From Roseibacillus persicicus (GTDB lineage: Bacteria > Verrucomicrobiota > Verrucomicrobiia > Verrucomicrobiales > Akkermansiaceae), in assembly GCF_014651675.1 (NCBI RefSeq), contig NZ_BMXI01000023.1:1-64000 (forward strand): DNA of 64,000 bases, given 5' to 3'. A program made the position numbers and the translations under genes. Each line of letters starts with the position of its first letter. Positions within the stretch are counted from its first letter, which is position 1. The notes beneath the pieces are model-generated. The model was given only the letters and a program-made list of their open reading frames with translations, searched no databases and had not been told where the DNA came from. Of the stretch, positions 33,753 through 42,751 are shown one piece after another.

Positions 33753-35546
33753 CTACAGCAACTGGGTCTCAGCCAAGAGACGGTAGGTTCCATTGGCCGC
33801 CAGCAACTCATCGTGGGAGCCGCTTTCCACGATTTGCCCGCCGCTCAAGACGTGGATGCGGTCGCAGGTGCGCACCGTTCCCAGACGATGGGCAATGATC
33901 AAACTCGTGCGACCTTGCATGAGCTTCTCCAATGCCTCCTGCACCAGTCTCTCGCTCTCCGAGTCCAGCGCACTTGTGGCCTCATCCAACATCAATATTT
34001 TCGGATCGGCCAGAATCGCCCTCGCGATGGCAATTCGCTGACGCTGCCCTCCGCTCAGACGCATTCCTCTCGGCCCCACCACCGCTTCGTACTTTTCGGG
34101 AAAGCCTTCAATGAAGTCAGCAGCATTGGCCTCGCGCGCCGCATGCTCAATCTCCTCCTGACTCGCGCCAGGTTTTCCGTAGGCAATATTTTCCGCAATC
34201 GTTCCGCCAAACAGATGCACATCCTGCGGCACGACCGCGATGGCCGAACGAAGATCTTCCAGCGACCAGTCGGTCAATAGCTTGCCATCCAGAGAAAGCT
34301 CTCCGCCGGTGACTTCATGGAATCGCTGCAACAAGGCAAACAAGGTCGACTTCCCACCCCCACTCGGACCGACGAAGGCGACCTTTTCCCCTGCCGCCAC
34401 ATCGAAGGACAGTCCCTTGATCACCTCCACATCGGGTCGGGAAGGATAGGCAAACCGAATCTCTTTCGCCGCAAGGCGCCCCTCCACCTCGTGGCTCTCA
34501 CTTCCGCCTTCATCCTCGGGCTTCTCGTCGAGAATCTCGCGCAAGCGCTCGGTCGCACCGTTGGCCTTTTGCACCTGGCTTACAATCTCGGGGAAAGAGC
34601 CGAGGGAAGCCCCTACGAAGACGCTGAAGAGGATAAACGCTACAAAGCCCTGTTGGGTAATCTCGGCTCGCGCCAACATCCCGGCCCCAAACCACGCCAC
34701 TACCGAAATTGTTCCAAAGAGCACAAAGATAATGAAGGCAATGAAGGCCGCGCGAGCCTTGGCACCCTTGAGAACCACGGATAGATACTCCGAGAGTGAT
34801 TCTTCGTAGCGATTCTCTTCAAAAGTCTCGTTGCGAAAAGACTTCACCTCGGAAATTCCCTGAGTGCTCTCCTCAATCACAATCGAACTTGCGGCGAGAG
34901 AATCCTGCGCGGACTTGGAATAGCCCCGCACCTTGCGGCCGAAAAACGCCACCGCCAGCACCACCACCGGAATGATGGCCAACATAAAGAGCGCGAGCTT
35001 CCAGGACGTTACGAAGATGAAAACCAAGCCCCCGATGAGAATGACAGTCTGACGAATCATCTGCGGCACGGTGGTCAGAAGAGTTTCCCGCAAGACCGAA
35101 AGATCAGCCGCCACGCGACCGGAAAGCTCTCCCGCCCGGCTCTTTTCGTAAAAGTTCATCGGGAGATGGACGAGATGACTGAAGACCTCCCTCCGAATAT
35201 CATTCAAGGCACTTTCCCCGGCCTTGATAAAGCCTCTTACCCGCCAATAGGAGACGAAGGCTTGCAGCGCGAGCACCGCAATCAAAGTCAGGACCGTACG
35301 GTTGATCCCCTCGGTCACCCGCTCGACATCGAGCATCTCAGCCTCACCGAATTTGACCCCGCCGATCAATTGACTCAGGAAAAAAGGAAAAGCGAGAGAG
35401 AGCCCGGCCGTGATGAACAACGCAACCAGAGCCGGATAGAAAGTCGATTTGTAATTCCCCAGATAGCTGTAGAACCCCATAACCGGCAGCTTCTTACCCG
35501 ACTTCCCCTTTTCCGATTCGCCCGACTTGGCCTTACGCTTCCGCAT
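33753..35546 (-). CDS. ABC exporter, fused permease and ATPase (MsbA/lipid-exporter type)
   Basis: 597 residues. Six membrane helices in the N-terminal half, beginning 'FYPALVALFITAGLSLAFPF', then an ABC ATPase domain: Walker A GPSGGGKST, Q-loop VPQDVHLFGG, signature LSGGQRQRIAIARA, Walker B ILMLDEATSALDS and switch His in IAHRLGTV. This is a half-transporter that works as a homodimer. The closest well-known types are MsbA and multidrug exporters; the substrate cannot be read from the sequence. The first 22 residues are very basic and could be cytoplasmic, with MGFYSYLGNY an alternative start. Confidence 0.93.
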   Translation of the reverse strand: MRKRKAKSGESEKGKSGKKLPVMGFYSYLGNYKSTFYPALVALFITAGLSLAFPFFLSQLIGGVKFGEAEMLDVERVTEGINRTVLTLIAVLALQAFVSYWRVRGFIKAGESALNDIRREVFSHLVHLPMNFYEKSRAGELSGRVAADLSVLRETLLTTVPQMIRQTVILIGGLVFIFVTSWKLALFMLAIIPVVVLAVAFFGRKVRGYSKSAQDSLAASSIVIEESTQGISEVKSFRNETFEENRYEESLSEYLSVVLKGAKARAAFIAFIIFVLFGTISVVAWFGAGMLARAEITQQGFVAFILFSVFVGASLGSFPEIVSQVQKANGATERLREILDEKPEDEGGSESHEVEGRLAAKEIRFAYPSRPDVEVIKGLSFDVAAGEKVAFVGPSGGGKSTLFALLQRFHEVTGGELSLDGKLLTDWSLEDLRSAIAVVPQDVHLFGGTIAENIAYGKPGASQEEIEHAAREANAADFIEGFPEKYEAVVGPRGMRLSGGQRQRIAIARAILADPKILMLDEATSALDSESERLVQEALEKLMQGRTSLIIAHRLGTVRTCDRIHVLSGGQIVESGSHDELLAANGTYRLLAETQLL

Positions 35547-35722
35547 GGGTGCAGTGGAAAGCAGCAGGCTTCATCCGTCAAACAACAAGGCTGGCGATGC
35601 CGAAATAGAAGTGGATACGATCCGAATGAAACCAACCAGCTTGGCGCCGACCGACGACGGAAAGGAACAAAGTTTGCACTTGGGTCTCTCGAGGTTCTAG
35701 TTGAGATTCCCGCACACAAATT

Positions 35723-36499
35723 ATGTCCGAAGTCGATGCCCAGCCACCCAAAGAGAACCCGCTTACCAATATCCTGGTCAATGTTCTCATTCCCGTCATC
35801 GCCCTCAGCAAGCTCAGTAAAGATGCCGCCTTGGAGGCCGACCCCAAGCTCTGGCACGTGGGGCCTATCTGGGCTCTGGTCATCGCGTTGGCTCTACCCC
35901 TCGGCTACGGCATCTGGTTTCTGTTCAAGCACCGCAAACTCAACTTCTTCTCCGTTGTCGGGCTTGCCTCAGTCTTGCTCACCGGTGGCTTGACCCTCTT
36001 TCTTTGGAACAAGGACGGTTCGGTCAACCCCTCTGCCCCCCTTCTCTTTGGACTGAAGGAAGGCTCGATTTCCTTTATTCTCGGCATGGCTGTTTTGGTC
36101 TCCCATTGGACCAAGACCCCACTCCTCAACACCTTCCTCTACAATGATCAGATCTTTGACCTGAAGCGCATCAATGGGAGGATTGAGGAAAACTCCAACC
36201 AGGAGTCCTACGCGAAGCTGCTTTTCCATTGCACCCTCATCTTCACCTCCTCCTTCTTCATCTCGACCGTGTTGAACTTTTTCGTCGCCCAATACTTTCT
36301 CAGCCCGGACAAGATTGACTACTCCGCCGTCAACGCCCGCGAACTTTACAACAATGCGGTAGGCAAAATTACCTGGTGGGGTTTCCTCGTCATTGGCCTT
36401 CCCATGACCGCCTTTCTCGTCTGCTGCATGCTCTACCTACTCAAGGGCCTGCGCCGCTTGACCGGGCTGAAAAATGACGAGCTGATGCTTCCGCGATAA
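35723..36499 (+). CDS. Six-helix membrane protein, VC0807-like
   Basis: 258 residues with about six hydrophobic segments (for example LTNILVNVLIPVIALSKLSK, PIWALVIALALPLGYGIWFL, ISFILGMAVLVSHW, TLIFTSSFFISTVLNFFVA). The pattern of a short cytoplasmic N-terminus, 'GPIWALVIALALPLGYG' and a long loop before the fifth helix recalls the VC0807 family of integral membrane proteins, whose function is not known. It stands alone between the divergent ABC exporter and the convergent OmpA gene. Confidence 0.68.
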   Translation: MSEVDAQPPKENPLTNILVNVLIPVIALSKLSKDAALEADPKLWHVGPIWALVIALALPLGYGIWFLFKHRKLNFFSVVGLASVLLTGGLTLFLWNKDGSVNPSAPLLFGLKEGSISFILGMAVLVSHWTKTPLLNTFLYNDQIFDLKRINGRIEENSNQESYAKLLFHCTLIFTSSFFISTVLNFFVAQYFLSPDKIDYSAVNARELYNNAVGKITWWGFLVIGLPMTAFLVCCMLYLLKGLRRLTGLKNDELMLPR

Positions 36500-36509
36500 G
36501 GCCCGGCCC

Positions 36510-37682
36510 CTAGTCAACCGGCAGAGCGCGCAAAGGCTTGGGCTCCTGCTCTTCCTCGTCTTCCACCTTGAGAGCCTTCAACGGCTGCCTCTCAGCGGGG
36601 GAAGGAACCGGCACGGGCAAGGCCTCTTGCACCTCGGGTTTCACTTCTGCGGCGGGCAAATCCTTGCGCATGAGGATATCAACGCGCCGGTTGATGGCCT
36701 GCTCCTCAATCGAGCCCTGCATCACCTTGGGCTGGGTGCTTCCGTATGCCCGAACGATGATCCGCTCTCCATCGAGCCGCATAGAGTCGACCAGCCAGCT
36801 CTTAACAGCCTGAGCCCGCTGGCGCGAAAGATTCATGTTATAACTCCTGTCGCCAAAGAGGTCCGAATGGCCTTCCAAGATACAAAACATCTGGGGATTT
36901 CGGTCGATCAGCATGGCGAGCTTCATCAGTCCCAGCCGGGCCGTTTCCCGCAACTGGGCGCTATCATATTCGAACAAAAGGTCGCTGGGCAAAGCGGCAC
37001 GGCTCCGACTGAGTTCACCGGTAGCCATCCGTAAAAGGCCATCGATACTGGCATACCCCGACGGCAAACCATCCTCGGACAACCCACCGCTCCCCTTACT
37101 GGCCATGTCCTTGAGATACTCGTCCGGGTCCACGATATCAGCCTTCACCGAGCCCTCCTCGACCATCACCTGCCCCGTGGCCGCCTCTTCGAAAAGATTC
37201 TCCGTCCGCCCAATCTGGTCCAAAACGTGATCGACCTTCGGAGCGGCAACCGGCTCCAGCAATTCGCCGAAATCCTCCCCCGCATCCAGCGGAATACTCG
37301 CTTCCAGTGCCACTTCGGGTTGGGCAATGTCGGGAGAAATATCGAGCTCGGTATCATCCAGCTCGGGAATCAACTCCTCCACCTCCGCAAGCAATTCTGT
37401 GGCATCGGCGGTGGTCTCCGGAACGATGACTTCGTCCTCGATCTCAGGCGGCGGCTCCGTTGCAATTTCAACCTGCTCGAGATTGAAGGCCTTGCTCTTG
37501 ATTTCCAGCGGCTCGACAATCCCCAACCACACCTTGAGCTCGCTCATCCCGAAGAGCAGCGCACCAAAAAGGCTCACCCCGATGATCACGGAGAGAAGAA
37601 CCGAAAAACCATAGCCGACGCCGCCCCCCTTGGATGAGCCGCCATCGTAACCACCGTTTTCCCACTGATATGCTTTCGCCAC
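36510..37682 (-). CDS. OmpA-family protein with N-terminal membrane anchor
   Basis: About 390 residues. One membrane segment near the N-terminus (GYGFSVLLSVIIGVSLFGAL), a long acidic Glu/Pro-rich linker, and a C-terminal OmpA peptidoglycan-binding domain (LFEYDSAQLRETARLGLMKL, EGHSDLFGDRSYNMNLSRQR, SIEEQAINRRVDILMRK). The linker likely spans the periplasm so that the OmpA domain binds the cell wall. No ATG is available; GTG 37682 has a GGGGGTGAG stretch upstream, and GTG 37721 is an alternative, so the start is uncertain. Convergent with the six-helix protein (11 bp apart). Confidence 0.82.
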   Translation of the reverse strand: MAKAYQWENGGYDGGSSKGGGVGYGFSVLLSVIIGVSLFGALLFGMSELKVWLGIVEPLEIKSKAFNLEQVEIATEPPPEIEDEVIVPETTADATELLAEVEELIPELDDTELDISPDIAQPEVALEASIPLDAGEDFGELLEPVAAPKVDHVLDQIGRTENLFEEAATGQVMVEEGSVKADIVDPDEYLKDMASKGSGGLSEDGLPSGYASIDGLLRMATGELSRSRAALPSDLLFEYDSAQLRETARLGLMKLAMLIDRNPQMFCILEGHSDLFGDRSYNMNLSRQRAQAVKSWLVDSMRLDGERIIVRAYGSTQPKVMQGSIEEQAINRRVDILMRKDLPAAEVKPEVQEALPVPVPSPAERQPLKALKVEDEEEQEPKPLRALPVD

Positions 37683-37905
37683 GTCGCAAGTATAACGTCG
37701 CTCACCCCCTACGCAATTCACGGTTTGTTCAGTTTTTGCTAAAAAAACGGCAAATTGCAGTCAGCTCATCCTTATAAACTCTCTGAGGCCAGCACTCTTC
37801 TCCCCATCCAAACGGCTTCTGACAGCTCGCCTGATTCACTCGCCCTTCCGTCCCCTTTCGATTCCTGCTTTACAAGGCGGGGAGGACTTTCATTGCTTAC
37901 AGCAC

Positions 37906-38919
37906 ATGAAAACACCCCTATTATTCAGTGTTTTACTCGGATCGCTCCTCGCGGATGAGCTTCCCCCGACAAGCATCGTGTCCCACGATCCGTCGTTCGA
38001 CAAGCTGATCGCAAAGGACGCCGAAATTGAGGTTTTGGCCTCTGGATTCAGCTGGTCCGAGGGTCCGGTGTGGGACTTTTCTGAAAGTCGGCTCCTCTTC
38101 TCGGATGTGCCCAACAACGTGGTTCACTCGTGGTCGGAAGAGCGGGGCCTGGAGGTTTACTTGAAGCCCTCGGGCTTCACGGGCGTCGCCAAGCATTCCA
38201 GAGAACCGGGCTCCAATGGTCTGGCCTTCGACTCCACCGGACGCCTTCTCACTTGCGAGCACGGGGACCGTCGGCTTTCGGTCCTGACCCCCAGCGGCGG
38301 AAAGATGACTTTGGCGGACAACTATCAAGGCAAGCGCTTCAACTCCCCGAACGACCTCGTGGTCCACTCGTCAGGCTCCATCTTCTTCACCGACCCACCC
38401 TACGGTCTGCCCAATCAGGGAGAAGGCCCCGAGCGGGAAATGCCTGAAAATGGCGTCTATCGCTGGGACCCTGACGGCAAGGTCACACAAGTGATCGTTG
38501 ACTTGGTCCGCCCCAATGGCGTTACTTTATCCCCCGACGAAAAGACCCTTTATATCGCCCAATCCCATCGCGAGGCTCCGCACATCATCAGCTATCCGGT
38601 CGACGCGTCCCTCCAGCCCGGAGAACCGAATGTTCTCTTCGACTCTTCCCAGCTAACGCCCAAACTGCCAGGCCTGCCTGACGGGCTGAAAGTTGACCGC
38701 GAGGGCAACATCTGGTCCAGTGGACCCGGAGGGGTGATTGTGCTCAACCCCGAAGGAAAATTGTTAGGCCAAATATTAACCGGCCGTCGCACTGCCAATC
38801 TCGCTTGGGGAGGGAGTGACCGCGCAACCCTCTATCTAACAGCGAACCATGACTTACTGAGAGTCAAAACAAAGACTGCAGGCCCCACTCCAAGACATAC
38901 AGAAAAAGAGAAGACTTAA
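37906..38919 (+). CDS. Exported SMP-30/gluconolactonase-like protein
   Basis: 337 residues. Short signal peptide (MKTPLLFSVLLGSLLA), then a six-bladed propeller of the SMP-30/gluconolactonase/LRE family: 'FSWSEGPVWDFSESRLLFSD' with the metal-binding Glu, 'NGLAFDSTGRLLTCEHGDRR', 'SPNDLVVHSSGSIFFTDPPY' and 'PDGLKVDREGNIWSSGPGG' with further metal ligands. It probably hydrolyses a sugar lactone in the periplasm using a divalent cation. GGGGAGG lies upstream. It fits the sugar-oxidising, carbohydrate-degrading theme. Confidence 0.92.
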   Translation: MKTPLLFSVLLGSLLADELPPTSIVSHDPSFDKLIAKDAEIEVLASGFSWSEGPVWDFSESRLLFSDVPNNVVHSWSEERGLEVYLKPSGFTGVAKHSREPGSNGLAFDSTGRLLTCEHGDRRLSVLTPSGGKMTLADNYQGKRFNSPNDLVVHSSGSIFFTDPPYGLPNQGEGPEREMPENGVYRWDPDGKVTQVIVDLVRPNGVTLSPDEKTLYIAQSHREAPHIISYPVDASLQPGEPNVLFDSSQLTPKLPGLPDGLKVDREGNIWSSGPGGVIVLNPEGKLLGQILTGRRTANLAWGGSDRATLYLTANHDLLRVKTKTAGPTPRHTEKEKT

Positions 38920-38974
38920 AAGTAACTGGTCCGCTGACTCAAACTGCTACATGAATGGGCCCAGACGATTGACC

Positions 38975-40216
38975 ATGACTTCAAAAATCAACGATGTGAT
39001 CATTATAGGTGCCGGGCTGGCAGGCTTGTCCTGCGGCTTGGAACTTTTGAAGAACGGACTTAGGCCTCTCGTCTTGGAGAAGGCCGACCGCCCCGGCGGG
39101 CGAGTGGCGACTGATGAGTATGAGGGCTTTCTGTTGGACCGGGGCTTCCAAGTGTTCCTGGATGCCTACCCAGTCTCAGGTGAACTGCTCGATCTCGAGG
39201 CCCTTCAACTCCGTGCCTTCGAACCTGGAGCCAAGGTTTATCTGTTAGATGAATTATATCGAGTTATGGATATATTCCGCAGACCTAAACATTTTCTCTC
39301 TAGTGCCTTTGCTCCAGTCGGCAATCTCTTCGACAAGGCTTTGGTTGCCCGCCTGAGACTGCAAATGGGAAAGTCTGAGCTGGAGGACATCAACGATCGC
39401 GAAGACATGACCACGGTGGAATACCTTCGTCGCTTCGGCTTCAGCGAACGAATGGTCGATGACTTCTTCCGAAGCTTCTACGGCGGAATCTTTCTGGAAA
39501 GAGAGCTCCGCACTTCGAGCCGGATGTTTGAGTTCACTTTCAAAATGTTCGCAAAAGGAAGTGCTACCTTGCCAGCCAAAGGCATGGGCGAGATCCCAAA
39601 ACAACTCGCAAGCCGATTCCCGGAAGACTGCATTCAGTATCACTCCCGCGTGTCCTCGATTAATGGCAACACTGTGAAAATCGCAACAGGCGAAACCTAC
39701 ACCGCAGAGCACGTCGTCATCGCCGCCCCATCTCCGAAGTCTTTTCTCCCGGATCTCAAGTATCCCGAAATCGAGTGGAGATCGGTCACCAATCTTTATT
39801 TCGCAGCTCCTCAATCGCCATTGAACGAGCCTCTGCTCGCTCTCAATGGAACCAGTGAAGGAATCGTCAACAACGTGGCCGTGGTCAGCGATGTCGCTCC
39901 AGCATACGCGCCCGAAGGTCAATCGCTCATTTCGGTCTCTTTGCTGGGTCTCTACCCCCAGCGGGATCTCGTGGACCGGGTAAAGTCCGAGTTGAAGGAG
40001 TGGTTCGGAGAAGAGGTCGCCCAATGGAAATTTCTCCGGACCTATGAGATTCCCAAAGCGCTTCCAGTTCAGCGTCCCGACGATATCCCGCCCCCCCAGC
40101 CCGATGCCCCTTACCATCTTTGCGGAGACTTCATGAATTCAGCCTCCATTGAGGGTTCCATTGTATCGGGACAAAACACCGCCCGGCGCATCCTTGAAGG
40201 GTTAACAAACTCTTAA
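38975..40216 (+). CDS. FAD-dependent amine oxidase/phytoene desaturase-like protein
   Basis: 413 residues from ATG 38975 (ATG 38951 is an alternative). Rossmann FAD motif 'IIIGAGLAGLSCGLELLKNG' with downstream 'EKADRPGGRVATDEYEG', a central substrate domain, and a C-terminal FAD contact 'GDFMNSASIEGSIVSGQNTA'. These features place it in the flavin-containing amine oxidase and phytoene desaturase/protoporphyrinogen oxidase superfamily; the substrate is not predictable. No carotenoid genes are nearby. It precedes the selenoprotein candidate by 48 bp. Confidence 0.85.
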   Translation: MTSKINDVIIIGAGLAGLSCGLELLKNGLRPLVLEKADRPGGRVATDEYEGFLLDRGFQVFLDAYPVSGELLDLEALQLRAFEPGAKVYLLDELYRVMDIFRRPKHFLSSAFAPVGNLFDKALVARLRLQMGKSELEDINDREDMTTVEYLRRFGFSERMVDDFFRSFYGGIFLERELRTSSRMFEFTFKMFAKGSATLPAKGMGEIPKQLASRFPEDCIQYHSRVSSINGNTVKIATGETYTAEHVVIAAPSPKSFLPDLKYPEIEWRSVTNLYFAAPQSPLNEPLLALNGTSEGIVNNVAVVSDVAPAYAPEGQSLISVSLLGLYPQRDLVDRVKSELKEWFGEEVAQWKFLRTYEIPKALPVQRPDDIPPPQPDAPYHLCGDFMNSASIEGSIVSGQNTARRILEGLTNS

Positions 40217-40264
40217 CCATTTCTTTCGCAACGATTGGTCGAGAGGAGAGTTTCTTCCCTCGAC

Positions 40265-41308
40265 ATGAAAACCATCGCTCTCCTTCTACTCGCCTGCTCG
40301 ACAGCCTTTTCCCAAGGCCCACGTCCAGAACAATTGGAGGCTTCTCCCCAGGCCGTCGGAGAGGCCGGGCTCGTCTGGTATACCACTTGGGAAACCGCAC
40401 TCGCGGAGGCCAAGCGCTCCAACCGCCCCATTTTCTTCATGGCTGCGGCAGCGACCTGCAATGGCATTCCCGGGGTCTTCTGACCGGGCTACACCAAGAC
40501 GCAGAACAGTTTGTTCTCGCAAAAAGAGTTTATCGCCGCCAGCCGCCAGTTCGTCTGTGTCCGCCTCGAGTCCTACGAGTCCGAGGAACACCAGAAGATG
40601 GTGCGCAAATTCCTCGGAGGAAGCTTCGCCAATACCGCGTTCGCCATCCTCGCCCCCGATGGCGAAACTCAGCTTTCGCGCAGCGGACGGAGCCCCCATG
40701 TGCTGTTGGGTCGAAGAGGGCGCACTGAAGACGCGGCGCCCGCTGAGGTGATTCAGGAACTCACCCGAATCGCCGCGAACTATCAGCCTAAGGGAAATGC
40801 CTCAGAGGCGACCCTACCGGACTTCCATACAACCCGACAGGCCCTAAACGTAGCCGCCGGGGATCAACGCCTTCTCGTCCTGACCGTCGCCTCCGGAAGG
40901 TCGCTCCTGATGGCAAAGACCACCTTGCGCACGGTTCTCAATGATTCCGAACTCATCGGACGCTTCCATCACGACTTCGCGGAAAAAGAGTCAGCTCCGG
41001 AATGGACGAAACTTTTGGAAGGCGAAAAAGAGACCAGCGGATTCCTCGTGATAGCCCCGGATTCATTTGGCCTCAAAGGGAAAGTCATGGCGCAACTTCC
41101 GCTCACCGCCAGCGTGGACATACTCAAGAATACCCTCATTGCAAAGAACAAAATCTACTCCAACGAAACCGAGCGGACAAACTACAGCGAACACGTGCGC
41201 GAAGGGCGGCAGAAGAAGGTCTACTTCCCCAACGCGATGCCCTATGGCGAAGACCGCGATGGGGACGGCGTGATCGACAAGCGCGCGGAACGCGGCCCTC
41301 GTCGCTAG
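40265..41308 (+). CDS. Candidate selenoprotein: exported thioredoxin-fold protein, in-frame TGA as Sec73
   Basis: Read with TGA at 40481-40483 as selenocysteine this gives 347 residues; a stop there would leave 72. Signal peptide MKTIALLLLACSTAFS; then 'WETALAEAKRSNRPIFFMAA', typical of thioredoxin-like proteins, C65-x7-U73 (CNGIPGVF, U, PGYTKTQN) and continuing 'LFSQKEFIAASRQFVCVRLE'. The frame stays open for 275 more codons with coding-like composition to TAG. The TGA aligns with the TGA in 56174-57310. A SECIS-like hairpin lies at 40503-40517. The likely role is a periplasmic redox protein. The alternative, a pseudogene with one nonsense mutation, is disfavoured by the second homologous case. 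Coordinates given for the read-through product. Confidence 0.78.
40503..40517 (+). promoter_or_regulatory. SECIS-like hairpin downstream of TGA 40481
   Basis: AGAAC (40503-40507) pairs with GTTCT (40513-40517); the closing A-T at 40508/40512 can extend the stem to six pairs with loop GTT. The first loop G is 26 nt beyond the TGA, within the spacing known for bacterial SECIS elements, which need a G near the start of the apical loop. The stem has the same sequence as the hairpin at 56521-56538. Confidence 0.65.
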
Positions 41309-41311
41309 GAT

Positions 41312-41875
41312 CTACTCTGCTTCGCGACGCTGGGCGCCGGGCCCGACTTGGAAATCCGCTTTCAATTCGGCGAGTTTTGCATGCTCCTCAGCGAGACCGC
41401 TCAAGGTCAGGTGGCATTCGAAGGTGTCGTGGGCTCCTTCCTGGTAATAGACCCTCAAGGTGCGGCGAATGGCCTCAATCGTCATGCTGACAATTTGCCT
41501 CGGGGTGAGCTCAACTGTCTCGGGAACTTTCAAGTCGGCACAATCCAGTACTACCTCGATGGAATTTTCGGAACGAGTGACTTCCAGCGCCAACCCACAG
41601 ATGAGGAGCAAATTGACTTCTTCGACTTCGTATGTCGGATTGTTAGTAGGCAGGCGATGGGGCATCGCCACGCTCTTGACCAAGTCTTCCGGGAAGGCCC
41701 CCGAGAGAACAACCGGCCGATCCACCACTGCAGCCTGCACCAACTGCCCCTTCACCCCGTACTCACTGGCACTATCGGTATCGTGATACGAGACGGGCTG
41801 GAATACCCTCACCACCTCTTTGGTTACCCCGCTGACCGAGCCCAGCATCAGGAGCGAGAGGAATATGACTTTCAT
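41312..41875 (-). CDS. Hypothetical exported protein
   Basis: 187 residues, not recognised. Signal peptide MKVIFLSLLMLGSVSG, then a mixed alpha/beta body with 'VYYQEGAHDTFECHLTLSGL' and a charged C-terminus. Two cysteines (near LDCADL and FECHL) could form a disulfide in the periplasm. It faces the selenoprotein candidate (3-bp gap) and is divergent from the Hsp33 gene. The opposite strand stays open through this region, but that frame lacks protein-like character until the Hsp33 start. Confidence 0.62.
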   Translation of the reverse strand: MKVIFLSLLMLGSVSGVTKEVVRVFQPVSYHDTDSASEYGVKGQLVQAAVVDRPVVLSGAFPEDLVKSVAMPHRLPTNNPTYEVEEVNLLLICGLALEVTRSENSIEVVLDCADLKVPETVELTPRQIVSMTIEAIRRTLRVYYQEGAHDTFECHLTLSGLAEEHAKLAELKADFQVGPGAQRREAE

Positions 41876-41974
41876 GGTTTAAATTCTCTTCACAATCGAC
41901 CGAGAGAACCAGCTGAATCAACGTCTTCTATCTTGTTTCTTGACTCTACCAGCCCGTTTGGGTCCCTCTTGGAC

Positions 41975-42751
41975 ATGCCCATCGCGTCCGACCGTACCCG
42001 CGTCGAATCCATTTTCATCCGCCATCGCAACACCTTGATGGTGCGAGCCAATTTCACGGACATCTTCACCGATTATTACCTGCATCTCGCCGATAACAAT
42101 CTGCGTTATCCACCGGAGCTGGATCATAAGCTCAAGGAGCTCCTTGCCGTCCTCACGCTGCACTCTGTCGCCCGCCCGTGGTCGGAAGTGCACGCTTGGA
42201 CGGTCAATCTACGTGCCCCCAGAGTGAACTTCTTTGCCACGGCCTCATCCACTGGTGAAAATGTCACCGGTCGGGTCTTCACGGAAGATGTGCGCGAGCC
42301 GCCCCAGAACCTCCTTTACTCCCAAGTCAACGACACGAGTGCCGGAGGCGGACCGCGACGTTCCACCGTGGCGGTGGAAAACGAGAATCCTCTGGATTGG
42401 CTGAGCCACTACTACTCGCAGTCCGAGCAGCGTCCCGGGAAAGTCTTTGAGCTCCCCGATGAGAACTTTGTTCTGGTGGCCGCCCAACCCGATTACGACG
42501 AGGAATGGTTCGAGAGCCTGACCCCGGAAATGGTGGCGGCGTTCCCCGAGACCGAATCACTTTCACCCTTGGAAAATCGGGCCTTCCACTTTCACTGCGG
42601 CTGCACCCGCGAGCGCATCATGCCAGCCCTCGCAGTCTGGTCTGACAAGCTGGACGAACTTTTCCAAGGTGCGCAGCACGTCAAGGTCCAGTGCCCCCGT
42701 TGCGCGGCCAAGTATGAAATCACCCGCGAGGACTTTGCCTCAAACGACTAA
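41975..42751 (+). CDS. hslO: Hsp33-family redox-regulated chaperone
   Basis: 258 residues from ATG 41975. N-terminal 'IRHRNTLMVRANFTDIFTDY' and a C-terminal redox switch: CxC in FHFHCGCTRERI and CxxC in VQCPRCAAKYEI, the four cysteines that bind zinc when reduced and form disulfides under oxidation and unfolding stress. It holds unfolding proteins in the cytoplasm. The open frame extends upstream to 41348 but that part is antisense to an exported protein gene. Its stop overlaps the end of the convergent methyltransferase gene by four bases. Confidence 0.9.
   Translation: MPIASDRTRVESIFIRHRNTLMVRANFTDIFTDYYLHLADNNLRYPPELDHKLKELLAVLTLHSVARPWSEVHAWTVNLRAPRVNFFATASSTGENVTGRVFTEDVREPPQNLLYSQVNDTSAGGGPRRSTVAVENENPLDWLSHYYSQSEQRPGKVFELPDENFVLVAAQPDYDEEWFESLTPEMVAAFPETESLSPLENRAFHFHCGCTRERIMPALAVWSDKLDELFQGAQHVKVQCPRCAAKYEITREDFASND

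Noticed and set aside
40265-41308. Programmed frameshift or pseudogene by frameshift at the TGA
   Set aside because: The frame is the same on both sides of the TGA, so no shift is needed; a simple nonsense mutation remains the only alternative.
41348-41974. N-terminal extension of Hsp33 of about 209 residues
   Set aside because: Antisense to an exported protein gene with a clean signal peptide; Hsp33 proteins start near 41975.
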